Below the pieces are notes generated by a model. It did not search any database and had not been told where the DNA came from. It saw only the letters and a list, made by a program, of their open reading frames with translations. A stretch of 43,625 nt of DNA from assembly GCF_000760295.1 (NCBI RefSeq), contig NZ_JNBA01000023.1:1-43625 (forward strand), read 5' to 3'. Positions 35,671 through 42,819 of this stretch are shown here, one piece after another (positions within the stretch are counted from its first letter, which is position 1; every line of letters begins with the position of its first letter). The DNA is from Prochlorococcus sp. MIT 0701. Lineage in GTDB: Bacteria; Cyanobacteriota; Cyanobacteriia; PCC-6307; Cyanobiaceae. The position numbers and the translations under genes are program-made.

Positions 35671-35692
35671 TGATTCCGTAAGCGTCCATATA

Positions 35693-35718
35693 GAGCCCCG
35701 CCCATAGCGGGGTGTTTT
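35693..35718 (+). terminator. Terminator of array copy 2
   Basis: GCCCCGC-CCATA-GCGGGG stem followed by TGTTTTA. It lies 24 nt after the stop. Confidence 0.65.
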
Positions 35719-35808
35719 ATTGCCTCATCACTGATGTGAGCAACATCACAGCACTGCTTGATGCCGGTCATCACCTGTGCCATTGATTCGGGAGATGGTG
35801 TGTTCATC

Positions 35809-35853
35809 GGGGGGGAAACACCTCCGCGTCTAACTCACACAACACACAAAAAC
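35809..35853 (+). promoter_or_regulatory. 5' leader hairpin of the ISGG-type peptide
   Basis: GGGGG (35811-35815), a five-base loop AAACA, then CCTCC (35821-35825) mimics the hairpin of the other cassettes, including position relative to the ATG (28 nt). The CACCAG boxes are absent, so it shares the RNA element but not the presumed binding array. Confidence 0.5.
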
Positions 35854-36117
35854 ATGGCTCAATCAACTGCACTCATCAACGAGATCACAGATCAAGAACT
35901 CGATCTAGCCACACTTACCGCGATCAGCGGTGGCGGCAAACAAGCCAAGAAAAAAGTTGGTAAGTGGATCGAAAAAACCTTTGGAAATGGCGACGGAGAG
36001 CACACTTTTGGCGACTATGCCGATGAAGCCATCAAAATCATCACGATCATTGCGGGGAGTGCTGGCGTTCACCAAGAACCTGGAACTGAAGATCCTGGCC
36101 CAGGTGTTTTGCACTAA
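35854..36117 (+). CDS. Double-glycine leader peptide of a second leader type
   Basis: 87 residues from the ATG at 35854 (MAQSTALINEITDQELDLATLTAISGG). The frame is open further upstream, but that part covers the hairpin region. The leader differs from NTDYNN copies yet shares DQEL and the GG end. The 60-residue core starts strongly basic (GKQAKKKVGKWIEKTFGNG), has a short hydrophobic helix (IKIITIIAGSAG) and ends in a Pro/Gly/acidic tail, without cysteine. A cationic amphipathic start plus helix resembles unmodified class II bacteriocins; this is only a resemblance. Confidence 0.75.
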   Translation: MAQSTALINEITDQELDLATLTAISGGGKQAKKKVGKWIEKTFGNGDGEHTFGDYADEAIKIITIIAGSAGVHQEPGTEDPGPGVLH

Positions 36118-36135
36118 AGCAATCGTGCCAAGCAA

Positions 36136-36160
36136 AGCCCCGCCACAAGCGGGGTTTTTT
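36136..36160 (+). terminator. Terminator between ISGG-type peptide and array copy 3
   Basis: AGCCCCGC-CACAA-GCGGGG followed by six T, identical in type to the one at 35233. It terminates the ISGG-type gene and begins the next repeated unit. Confidence 0.7.
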
Positions 36161-36338
36161 ATTGGCTGTGGAGTTTCACTTCCAGGCTTTGACTGGGATC
36201 TGAGCAGTTCACCAGAAGCTCACCAGAACTATTCCGGTGCTTCACCAGAGCTATGCAGTAGGGCTCACCAGAAAGGCTGTGATCTTGAAGGAGTCGAGGG
36301 GGCAACACCCCCAAACCCAAAATCACTCCTTTAAAACA
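36161..36338 (+). promoter_or_regulatory. Cassette upstream region, array copy 3
   Basis: CACCAG boxes start at 36210, 36221, 36243 and 36266, again 11, 22 and 23 nt apart. GGAGTCGAGG is followed by the hairpin at 36298-36312, with the initiation site at 36339, 26 nt later. Confidence 0.7.
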
Positions 36339-36575
36339 ATTACTGCTTTCAACACTGACTACAACAACACTGAACTGCTCGATCAAAAGCTAAACTTCGA
36401 TGAACTGCAAGAAGTTAATGGGGGCGTATTACAAATTTTTTGGTTACTTCAAATTCCAGGAATTATTGCAGACACTCAAAACATAGAGAACCAAAGATAT
36501 GTCGACAAGAGAACCCATGGAAATACAGCACCCCCAGGCTGGGAGACCCTAGTTACTGACCCCTTGGATTCATGA
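36339..36575 (+). CDS. Double-glycine leader peptide, array copy 3, with ATT in place of ATG
   Basis: The homologous start codon is ATT (36339-36341), and the frame then reads TAFNTDYNNTELLDQKLN, FDELQEVNGG and a 49-residue core beginning VLQIFWLLQIPGII. The core has no cysteine, an unusual hydrophobic start and a PPGW motif near its end. The frame is otherwise intact for 78 residues, so either ATT is used weakly, a GTG at 36237 in the same frame reads through the 5' region, or the gene has been silenced recently. The following sequence carries a duplicate of the core end (36575-36598). Confidence 0.55.
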   Translation: MTAFNTDYNNTELLDQKLNFDELQEVNGGVLQIFWLLQIPGIIADTQNIENQRYVDKRTHGNTAPPGWETLVTDPLDS

Positions 36576-36598
36576 ATACAGAACCCCCAGGCTGGGAA
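36522..36598 (+). repeat. Direct repeat of core end in array copy 3
   Basis: About 24 nt encoding NT(A/E)PPGWE occur at 36522-36545 and again at 36575-36598, 53 nt apart. The second copy lies just after the stop and reads MNTEPPGWEN before its own stop. It looks like a tandem duplication of the end of a core. Confidence 0.65.
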
Positions 36599-36630
36599 AA
36601 TTGAGTTGGCAATTGACAGAACCAGTGGTA

Positions 36631-36667
36631 CTCCATCGAACCCCGACTAGAGCGGGGTTCGATGGAG
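36631..36667. terminator. Perfect 15-bp hairpin between peptide array and hisC
   Basis: CTCCATCGAACCCCG pairs perfectly with 36653-36667 across a 7-nt loop. There is no T run on either side, but it sits between convergent units and probably works as a bidirectional terminator. The stretch 36668-36787 shows nothing else. Confidence 0.6.
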
Positions 36668-36787
36668 TTGAATAAAACGAGATCGCTAAAATAAGGGTGT
36701 CAGCTAGGGACATTGCAGCCCGCATTATGACTCCAAAAGAAATTCAATTCTGCATCAGGCATGTGTTGCCGCTTGTCATGGTCGGGA

Positions 36788-37921
36788 CTAAACAGACACG
36801 ATCGCTGCAAAGTTCTCCCAGAACTGCTGCATTTGCTCAATGCTGCCGATGCTGACCCGCAAGGATCCATCAATCAGAGGTTTGCCAGTCATCAGTCGAA
36901 CCAAGATGCCCCGCTTGCGCAAGGCTGCTTCCACCACTGCTGGTTGCTGCTGCGGCCAGATCAACAGGTAATTCCCTCCATCGAGGTGGTAACGCAAACC
37001 AGAGGCTTCAAGCCGAGCGCGAATCCAATCACGCGCCTTCAACACATCAGCCACGTAGGCATCCACATAGGCCTGATCATTAAGAGCCGCGAAAGCTGCT
37101 GTTACCGCAAAACTATTGATGTCATAAGGCCCAGTCACACGACTGATGCGCTCCACGACATCAGCAGAGCCGATCGCAAACCCCATGCGAAGACCCGCCA
37201 AACCTGCGGTTTTGGCTAACGAACGCAACACCAACAGATTCGGGGTAACACTGAAATCTGCTTGCGGCAAAACGCTATCGCCCGTGAACGCCTCATAAAG
37301 CTCATCGACTACCACCAACGTTTCAGGCGCAGCCATAGCAAGTTGCTGAATCTGTTCTGGTGCCAAACGAGTGCCTGTGGGATTGTTGGGATTGCAGAGC
37401 AACAACAGCCTTGGCTTCTGCTCCAGCACACGCTTACGAATCGCCTCAAGCGGAAAGCAAAAGTCGCTGCCTTCATAGGGAATAGCCAGAATCTCCATCC
37501 CCTGCATCTGGGCGCAGGGCGTGTAGTAGCCAAAGGTAGGGCTCGTGGTCAGCAGGCGATCACCACGATCGCCATAGGCATGAAAAATGGCGTGAATCGC
37601 AGCATCAACGCCGTTAAATAAGCCAATCTGACTAGGGCTAAGTGGTTGGGTCAGCCCTGGTCGGCCCTGATCACGATTGCTCAAATTGGCCACCACCGCT
37701 TTTTGCAACCCGTCGTACTCCGGATAAACGGCGATCTGATCAGCAGGAATCGCTCGCAACGCCTCGACCACACGCGGGCTAGGCCCGATCGTATTTTCAT
37801 TGAAATCAAGCCGTAGCAATCCACGCCGACCCTCAAGTGGAGCGCTATAGGCCTTCAGACACTCCACTTCCAACCGAGGAGCGGGGGCACCAGAACTCAT
37901 TCGTGAAGGTGAAGACCCCAT
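36788..37921 (-). CDS. hisC: Histidinol-phosphate aminotransferase family protein
   Basis: 377 residues from the ATG at 37921, which shares its A with the argS stop (TGATG). Class I/II PLP aminotransferase: RLDFNENTIGPSPRVVEAL, FNGVDAAIHAIFHAYG, LLCNPNNPTGT, VVVDELYEAF and the PLP lysine in LRSLAKTAGLAGLRMG. It probably converts imidazole acetol phosphate to histidinol phosphate. Members of this family can also act on aromatic or other amino acids, so hisC is likely but not certain. Confidence 0.88.
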   Translation of the reverse strand: MGSSPSRMSSGAPAPRLEVECLKAYSAPLEGRRGLLRLDFNENTIGPSPRVVEALRAIPADQIAVYPEYDGLQKAVVANLSNRDQGRPGLTQPLSPSQIGLFNGVDAAIHAIFHAYGDRGDRLLTTSPTFGYYTPCAQMQGMEILAIPYEGSDFCFPLEAIRKRVLEQKPRLLLLCNPNNPTGTRLAPEQIQQLAMAAPETLVVVDELYEAFTGDSVLPQADFSVTPNLLVLRSLAKTAGLAGLRMGFAIGSADVVERISRVTGPYDINSFAVTAAFAALNDQAYVDAYVADVLKARDWIRARLEASGLRYHLDGGNYLLIWPQQQPAVVEAALRKRGILVRLMTGKPLIDGSLRVSIGSIEQMQQFWENFAAIVSV

Positions 37922-39732
37922 CACATCCGCTCCAGCGTGGGAATACCCAACAACGACAGCCCTAGTTTTAGGGTATCTGCCGTGAGCCGGCAGAGCGCTA
38001 GGCGACAGCTACGAGATGGTGGCTCAGCTTTCAACACCGGCACCTGATCGTAAAAGCGATTAAACACCTGGCTGAGCTCAAACAGATAAGTGCAGAGACG
38101 ATTGGATAACAACTCCTCCTCAACTTCGGCAATCACTGCATCAAACTTGAGTAACTCCCGCACTAAAGCCCATTCCTGAGTTTCACTGAACTGAAGCTCA
38201 GCCGTAGTGGCATCAAGATCACCCCCCTTGCGCGCAATACCGGCGATACGAACAACTGCATAAAGCAGATAGGGAGCTGTATTGCCCTGCAGAGCAAGCA
38301 TGCGATCAAAACTGAACTGGTAGTTGGTGATTCGGTTCTGGCTGAGATCGGCATACTTCACTGCTGCCAGCCCCACCGTGGTAGCCACATGCTCAATAAA
38401 GGATTCATCTTCATCCCGGCCCTCTTCCTGCAAACGTCTACGCAGATCTGCCTCTGCACGCTCCACGGCTTCATCAAGCAGATCACGCAAACGCACGGTG
38501 TCACCAGCACGTGTTTTGAGCTTCTTGCCATCTTCCCCCTGCACCAAGCCAAAAGGCACGTGCTGGAGACGACCAGCATCAGGGATCCAACCTGCGCGCT
38601 GAGCAACCTGAAAGACGCCAGCGAAATGATTAGCCTGGCCAGCATCGGTCACGTAAATCACACGCCGAGCGCCATCACCTTGGGGAGGAGCAGCAAAGCG
38701 ATAGCGAATGGCTGCCAGATCGGTGGTGGCGTAATTGAAGCCACCATCACTCTTCTGAACAATCACAGGCAGAGGTTTGCCGTCCTTACCCGTAACACCC
38801 TCAAGAAAAACACACTGAGCGCCGTCATCGCTAACGAGCAAACCGGAGACATTTAGATCCTCAACGACGCTCTCGAGATAGGGGTTATAAAACGATTCGC
38901 CGCGTTCACAGAGACGAACATCGAGTCGATCGTAGATCTTCTGAAATTCACGACGCGACTGATCACATAGCAAACTCCAAGCCTTCAAGGAAAGAGGATC
39001 ACCCCCTTGCAATTTCACCACCTCCTCACGGGAGGTGGTCTGAAAAGCCTCGTCGTCATCAAAGCGTTGCTTCGCCTGGCGATAAAACACCACAAGATCG
39101 CCAAGATCAACAGCATCAGCTGTTTCAAGAGCCTCTGGTGCCACTTGCTTCAAGTGGGTAATCAACATCCCAAACTGCGTACCCCAATCGCCTACATGGT
39201 TAAGACGCAGCACGGGGTGTCCACGAAACTCCAACACTCGAGCCAGGGAATCGCCAATGATCGTGGAACGCAAGTGCCCCACATGCATCTCCTTCGCGAT
39301 GTTGGGGCTGGAGAAATCCACCACCACTAGAGCTGGTTCCTGTCCATCGCCATCAGCCTCCACCAGCGGCACGCCAAGACGGGCATCAGCAAGCCTTGCC
39401 TGCACTTCAGCAGCCAAGCATTCGGGACGGAGGGTGAGATTAATGAAGCCTGGCCCAGCAATTTCTGGCTTCAAGCAAATGGCATTGAATGCCGTATCGA
39501 CCATCAGCTGATCGACAATCGCTGCAGCAATTTGACGCGGAGGCTGCTTCAGCGGCTTGGCAAGGGGTAAAGCCGCATTGGCCTGAAAGTCACCAAATTC
39601 AGGCTTGCTGGCTGGGGCCAATTGTGGATCCAATCCAGCGCCACTCACACGTGCGGAGGCTGCGGCTTCAGGGAAGGCACGGTCGATCGCCGCACGCAGT
39701 TGACTCTCCAGAGCGTGGGCAAGGCTGAGCAT
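37921..39732 (-). CDS. argS: Arginyl-tRNA synthetase
   Basis: 603 residues from the ATG at 39732 ([16 protein letters not shown]), chosen because CGGAG lies just upstream; an ATG 27 nt earlier is possible. Class I motifs: [20 protein letters not shown] (HIGH), [39 protein letters not shown] in place of KMSKS, and the C-terminal anticodon domain ending [12 protein letters not shown]. Complete and of usual length. It overlaps hisC at its end. Confidence 0.97.
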   Translation of the reverse strand: MLSLAHALESQLRAAIDRAFPEAAASARVSGAGLDPQLAPASKPEFGDFQANAALPLAKPLKQPPRQIAAAIVDQLMVDTAFNAICLKPEIAGPGFINLTLRPECLAAEVQARLADARLGVPLVEADGDGQEPALVVVDFSSPNIAKEMHVGHLRSTIIGDSLARVLEFRGHPVLRLNHVGDWGTQFGMLITHLKQVAPEALETADAVDLGDLVVFYRQAKQRFDDDEAFQTTSREEVVKLQGGDPLSLKAWSLLCDQSRREFQKIYDRLDVRLCERGESFYNPYLESVVEDLNVSGLLVSDDGAQCVFLEGVTGKDGKPLPVIVQKSDGGFNYATTDLAAIRYRFAAPPQGDGARRVIYVTDAGQANHFAGVFQVAQRAGWIPDAGRLQHVPFGLVQGEDGKKLKTRAGDTVRLRDLLDEAVERAEADLRRRLQEEGRDEDESFIEHVATTVGLAAVKYADLSQNRITNYQFSFDRMLALQGNTAPYLLYAVVRIAGIARKGGDLDATTAELQFSETQEWALVRELLKFDAVIAEVEEELLSNRLCTYLFELSQVFNRFYDQVPVLKAEPPSRSCRLALCRLTADTLKLGLSLLGIPTLERM

Positions 39733-40025
39733 GAACTCCGAAGCGAAATGGGCCTGCAATCAACATGATCATCACTGACCACGATGCCGGCAGCCAGCCA
39801 GCCTGCTTCAGCACGTTCTGAAGCGATCACCATCAACAATGCGCGCTGCTCTGTTGAACGGTGAAAGAGCAGCAGGCAAAGATTGTCTGGCTATACCTGA
39901 GAGTTTCTTTCTCTGTCTAAGTTCTTGCGGAATAAGCGGTTCAATAAAAGCTGAATAAGCAGAGCCAATGCACTAATCATTTCGTTCTCGTGATCAGCTA
40001 TTGGTTGTTCCCTTGCTGATGATTC
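39733..40025. other. Gene-free region between argS and the split transposase
   Basis: No convincing gene or RNA. It should contain the argS promoter and marks the boundary between core and accessory DNA. Confidence 0.5.
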
Positions 40026-40060
40026 TGGTCAGACCCCATAGCCCATGGCTCGGATGACCT
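40026..40060. repeat. REP-like palindromic sequence before the transposase
   Basis: TGGTCAGACCCCATAG at 40026-40041, with GGTCA matched by TGACC at 40055-40059. RAYT genes are commonly flanked by GGTCAGACC-like palindromes, so this may be the left recognition end. It is 59 nt from the start codon. Confidence 0.4.
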
Positions 40061-40084
40061 ACTGCCTACAACTGGGTACTACGC

Positions 40085-40546
40085 ATGGTTCGAGCGCAAC
40101 GCTTACTGCCATCTGGCTGCAGTTTTCAGATCACGTTGCGCTGCAATAGCCGGCAGTTCTTAATTGCCAAAGCCCTTAGGCGTGATCTGTTGTTGGCGGT
40201 ACTTAAAAAGGCCCAGCAAAAGTTTGCGGTGAAGGTTTATGGGCTCTGCCTGATGGCTAACCACCTTCACTTGCTCGTTAAGCCAGAAGAAGCCAAGGAG
40301 CTGCCCAGGTTGATGCACTGGTTCGCGTGGTATTCCGCCATGGCTCTAAACCGTTTGAGCGGGCGTTGCGGGCACTTCTGGGAGGCCAGGTATTTCTCAA
40401 CGCCGATCCACCCCAAAGATCACAGGCGACTGTTGAACACGCTCAGATATATCCATGCCAATCCCAAAGCTGCAGGTGCACGAAAAGGATTATTTAACCA
40501 CTATAGCAATTTTGGCCACTACAACAGGTTGCAATCAGAGACATGA
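40085..40546 (+). pseudogene. REP-associated tyrosine transposase, N-terminal part (split gene)
   Basis: 153 codons. It has the metal-binding motif MANHLHLLVKP (His60, His62) and the expected nucleophile Tyr122 in RYIHANPKAAG, so the catalytic half is intact. Sequence matches the remnant at 4452-5002 until NRLQS, then departs and hits a stop. The matching C-terminal half resumes at about 42169. The gene has therefore been split by about 1.63 kb of foreign DNA. The N-terminal half might still be made but lacks the C-terminal DNA-binding part. Confidence 0.85.
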
Positions 40547-40682
40547 CGGTGTCGCATTTTACGAGATAGTGATGTCAGAACTGTTATCTTCGACTTAATT
40601 GATTGCAAAAAATCATCACATTGATCCCCTCTTTCTCGAACTTCACTGAGATCCCCCAGATCAGTTGATTTAAATAAGTTTT

Positions 40683-41183
40683 TTACAGACCCGGATAACC
40701 CCAAGCTCCCTCTAGTGCCGCTCGCATGCCCGCACCCCGCATATGCGAATCGGGGTCGGCCGACCATGGCTGACCATTCCCCCCATCGAACCCACCACTT
40801 CTCGGACGATTATTACCTTTGCTTCCACCAGAAACCATTTCTAGTTCCTCGTCAGTGAGTTCTCTATTTTGATAAGCGACGACATCTTCTACATTAATTT
40901 CAAACCCAGCAGCTTTAGCAACCTCTACAATCGCAATAGGATCATCTCCTTTCCCTTCTAGTTGTTCCTGCAGGGAAGGATCTATTTGAACCTTGTCGAG
41001 GAATGACTTTGTTCTCCTCCTTCTTTTCACATCCTCTACATTGATTTCAAACCCTGCACTTTTTGCAATTGCTACAATCGCTTCGGGAGCAGCTCCTGTT
41101 CCTCCTTCTGATTTTAGCTGTTCCTGCAGGGAAGGTTCTATTTGAACCTTTTTAATAAATGCCTGAGTTTGCTCTTGTGACAT
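40683..41183 (-). CDS. Tandem Nif11-domain peptide precursor with double-glycine site
   Basis: 166 residues. Two Nif11-type leader domains follow one another (about 5-53 and 59-105), each with FxxKVQI(E/D)PSLQEQL and AGFEINVEDV. They are 52 codons apart and very similar in DNA, a recent internal duplication. A basic KRRRR links them. NRELTDEELEMVSGG ends the leader, and a 46-residue glycine-rich core (SKGNNRPRSGGFDGG... WGYPGL) follows with no cysteine, which excludes a lanthipeptide. Nif11 leaders guide RiPP-modifying enzymes. The divergent gene at 41425 encodes a GNAT-like protein, a possible partner. Confidence 0.88.
   Translation of the reverse strand: MSQEQTQAFIKKVQIEPSLQEQLKSEGGTGAAPEAIVAIAKSAGFEINVEDVKRRRRTKSFLDKVQIDPSLQEQLEGKGDDPIAIVEVAKAAGFEINVEDVVAYQNRELTDEELEMVSGGSKGNNRPRSGGFDGGNGQPWSADPDSHMRGAGMRAALEGAWGYPGL
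40965..41148. repeat. 156-bp-spaced internal repeat in the Nif11 gene
   Basis: TTCCTGCAGGGAAGG followed by TCTATTTGAACCTT occurs at 40965 and at 41121, a shift of 156 bp (52 codons). The near identity shows that the second leader domain arose by recent duplication. Confidence 0.7.
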
Positions 41184-41424
41184 TTGGAATTAGAAAATAA
41201 AAAATAATTAATTTACTTGATACCATAGCGAAGCATGTGACTGAATTCTGCTATGTTTAACATTTAAACATACAATGCCATGAGTAGGAAAGCCAGCGAG
41301 GCTTGATTGGAGCAAATTAGCAGCTTGATGTTTGAAAAATCTCTTAGGCTCACTTGTTTCACTCCAAACCAAATCAACCAATTCATAAAATGCAAAGTCT
41401 CAATTCTATAATGAGGTTTTTTCT
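41184..41424. promoter_or_regulatory. Divergent control region of Nif11 and GNAT-like genes
   Basis: An A+T-rich gap of 241 nt. A TATAAT at 41407-41412 lies 12 nt before the GNAT-like ATG, so that transcript may have almost no leader. I could not place the promoter of the Nif11 gene. Confidence 0.4.
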
Positions 41425-42033
41425 ATGCATAAAGGCATGAACGGTATCACCACCACAAAGCCAAATGAGGTTTTTGACTTTACTTTTGTATTTCCAGATA
41501 TAAATGCAGAATATGCGTCGAAGTTCGATAGTTTTTGGGCAGAACATGAGAAATATTTCCTCGAGGAAATGAACAGCTATGGTACTGCTATCAATTATGA
41601 AAGCCTAAGCACAATTTCAACTGAACAGAGTAAACGCGATTCTAGTTTAATGCCTGCGGCCTTAGCTCTTAGCCGCTCTGGCGAAATCATTGGCGTAGCT
41701 TTTGTAAAACTAGTAAAAATGGATGTATCACTACTTTTTGGAAGCCACGCATATCATCAGACAATGTATATCCGAAAGGAAAAAAGAAAGGCTCAGTTCT
41801 TTCGCCTAGCATATCCATTATATAAAGCATTTTTCAATGGATTTACATCCGAAAGCTGCCCAAGGGATTCTCGTGCACGTTATTTAATAGCTGAAAACAT
41901 CAATCCAAGCATGCGCAAGCCAAGCATGAGATACGCGAAAAGCTTGGGATTTCGTCTACTTGGCAAGCACTCATTGGGTTCAGAAACTTGGATCCTTCCT
42001 CTTCTGCCCCCTGGATGCAAACAAAAGGGTTGA
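41425..42033 (+). CDS. GNAT-like acetyl/acyltransferase, probable
   Basis: 202 residues. The pattern SGEIIGVAFVKLV (a beta-strand pair), then YHQTMYIRKEKRKAQFFRLAYPLYKAFF at the acyl-CoA binding turn, and AENINPSMRKPSMRYAKSLGFRLLG near the end fits the GNAT fold, though the RxxGxG/A turn is not canonical. It is divergent from the Nif11 precursor, and both lie in the DNA that splits the transposase, so they probably moved together. GNAT enzymes paired with Nif11-type precursors are known to acylate peptides (selidamide-type lipopeptides), a tempting role here. Start may be Met5 (MNGITTTKP). Confidence 0.55.
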   Translation: MHKGMNGITTTKPNEVFDFTFVFPDINAEYASKFDSFWAEHEKYFLEEMNSYGTAINYESLSTISTEQSKRDSSLMPAALALSRSGEIIGVAFVKLVKMDVSLLFGSHAYHQTMYIRKEKRKAQFFRLAYPLYKAFFNGFTSESCPRDSRARYLIAENINPSMRKPSMRYAKSLGFRLLGKHSLGSETWILPLLPPGCKQKG

Positions 42034-42168
42034 ATCAACTACCAAAAGCAGATTTCACTGCGCAGTTGGTTGGAACACTAAATCACAGGGGAAACAAGGG
42101 GAAAGGATAGTTTCAGGAATCACGGCTCAAACTCCTGACAAATGATTGATTAGCAGCTAAATCTTACA

Positions 42169-42495
42169 AGCATCAGTGACTGCCACCCGACCTTTTTAAA
42201 GCTATCGGCATCCCTGGATGGATCTGCCAAGCGCTATGAGCGTTTCTGCCAGGGTTATCGCCATCACAGTAAAAGGGCTCCGAGGAGGCACTGGGGTAGT
42301 CGCATGCTCAAACGACTAGTTAGTAGTGCAAAAACTAGAAGCAAGAAGAAGAGGGTTTCTCCAGGTCAACAACGATTGCCATGGGATTGGGATGTTCGCC
42401 TCAACCAAATCCCAGACGAGTGGTATCAAGTTGCGGTGCGATTTAGAAAAGCCAATGGAATCAGAGATGGTGATTCACGTCTGTTGCTGTGGTGA
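42169..42495 (+). pseudogene. REP-associated tyrosine transposase, C-terminal part (split gene)
   Basis: In frame from about 42169, SISDCHPTFLKLS... RYERFCQGYRHHSKRA... leads to LNQIPDEWYQVAVRFRKANGIRDGDSRLLLW and a stop at 42493. This aligns with the C-terminal half of the remnant at 4452-5002 and continues what is lost at 40546. The sequence is well conserved, so the split is recent. Confidence 0.85.
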
Positions 42496-42621
42496 TTAAG
42501 TTGAGGGTATAAGTAGTTTTAGGGCAAAAGGGTTTAAAGGCAAATTTGTGATGAATACGAAAAACTATTGCTAGTTGTTGCCTGCCAAAGAAGACATCAA
42601 GGCAACTTTCTGCAAGTCAAT

Positions 42622-42637
42622 AGTGCCAGGTATCGGA
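42622..42637 (+). repeat. RAYT-flank motif after split transposase
   Basis: AGTGCCAGGTATCGGA, identical to the reverse complement of 35206-35221 in the peptide array. It lies 127 nt after the transposase stop. Confidence 0.45.
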
Positions 42638-42670
42638 TGTCGTTTTAAGCGAATATGGAAGTGGTTAAAG

Positions 42671-42702
42671 AAATAAAAAGCCCCTGCATTATCAGGGGCT
42701 TT
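42671..42702 (-). terminator. Terminator of the right-end peptide cassette
   Basis: AAAGCCCCTG / CAGGGGCTTT stem with a six-base loop. On the minus strand it is followed by TTTTTATTT, so it ends the transcript of the peptide gene at 43003-42833 after about 130 nt of trailer. Confidence 0.75.
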
Positions 42703-42711
42703 GCGTGTGTT

Positions 42712-42819
42712 TTAGGCTGGTGCGGTCACCTGAGGTTGTAGACCTTCTCGGCCTGTGGCCGCCAGCTCCACAGTCCCAACTGGTCTCAGCTTTCCGCGTC
42801 GCACACACAGTACTTCTGA
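42712..42819 (-). pseudogene. Relict core sequence behind the right-end peptide gene
   Basis: After the stop of the peptide gene, a second copy of the leader end (TTAE, then SEV after a one-base deletion) runs into an open frame of 35 codons, LCVRRGKLRPVGTVEL and on, ending at 42712. It looks like an older core displaced when a new leader-end plus core segment was inserted. It has no start of its own. Confidence 0.45.

Noticed and set aside
34756-36271. CRISPR array suggested by regularly repeated CACCAG units
   Set aside because: Repeat units are only 6-11 nt, spacers are not unique 30-40-mers, the pattern precedes peptide genes each time, and no cas genes are present.
36237-36338. GTG start giving a longer form of array copy 3
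   Set aside because: The extra residues are translated boxes and hairpin that are conserved as DNA/RNA elements in the sister copies; kept only as an alternative explanation.
40683-41183. Lanthipeptide (prochlorosin) precursor
   Set aside because: The leader is Nif11-like, but the core contains no cysteine and no LanM-type enzyme is encoded here.
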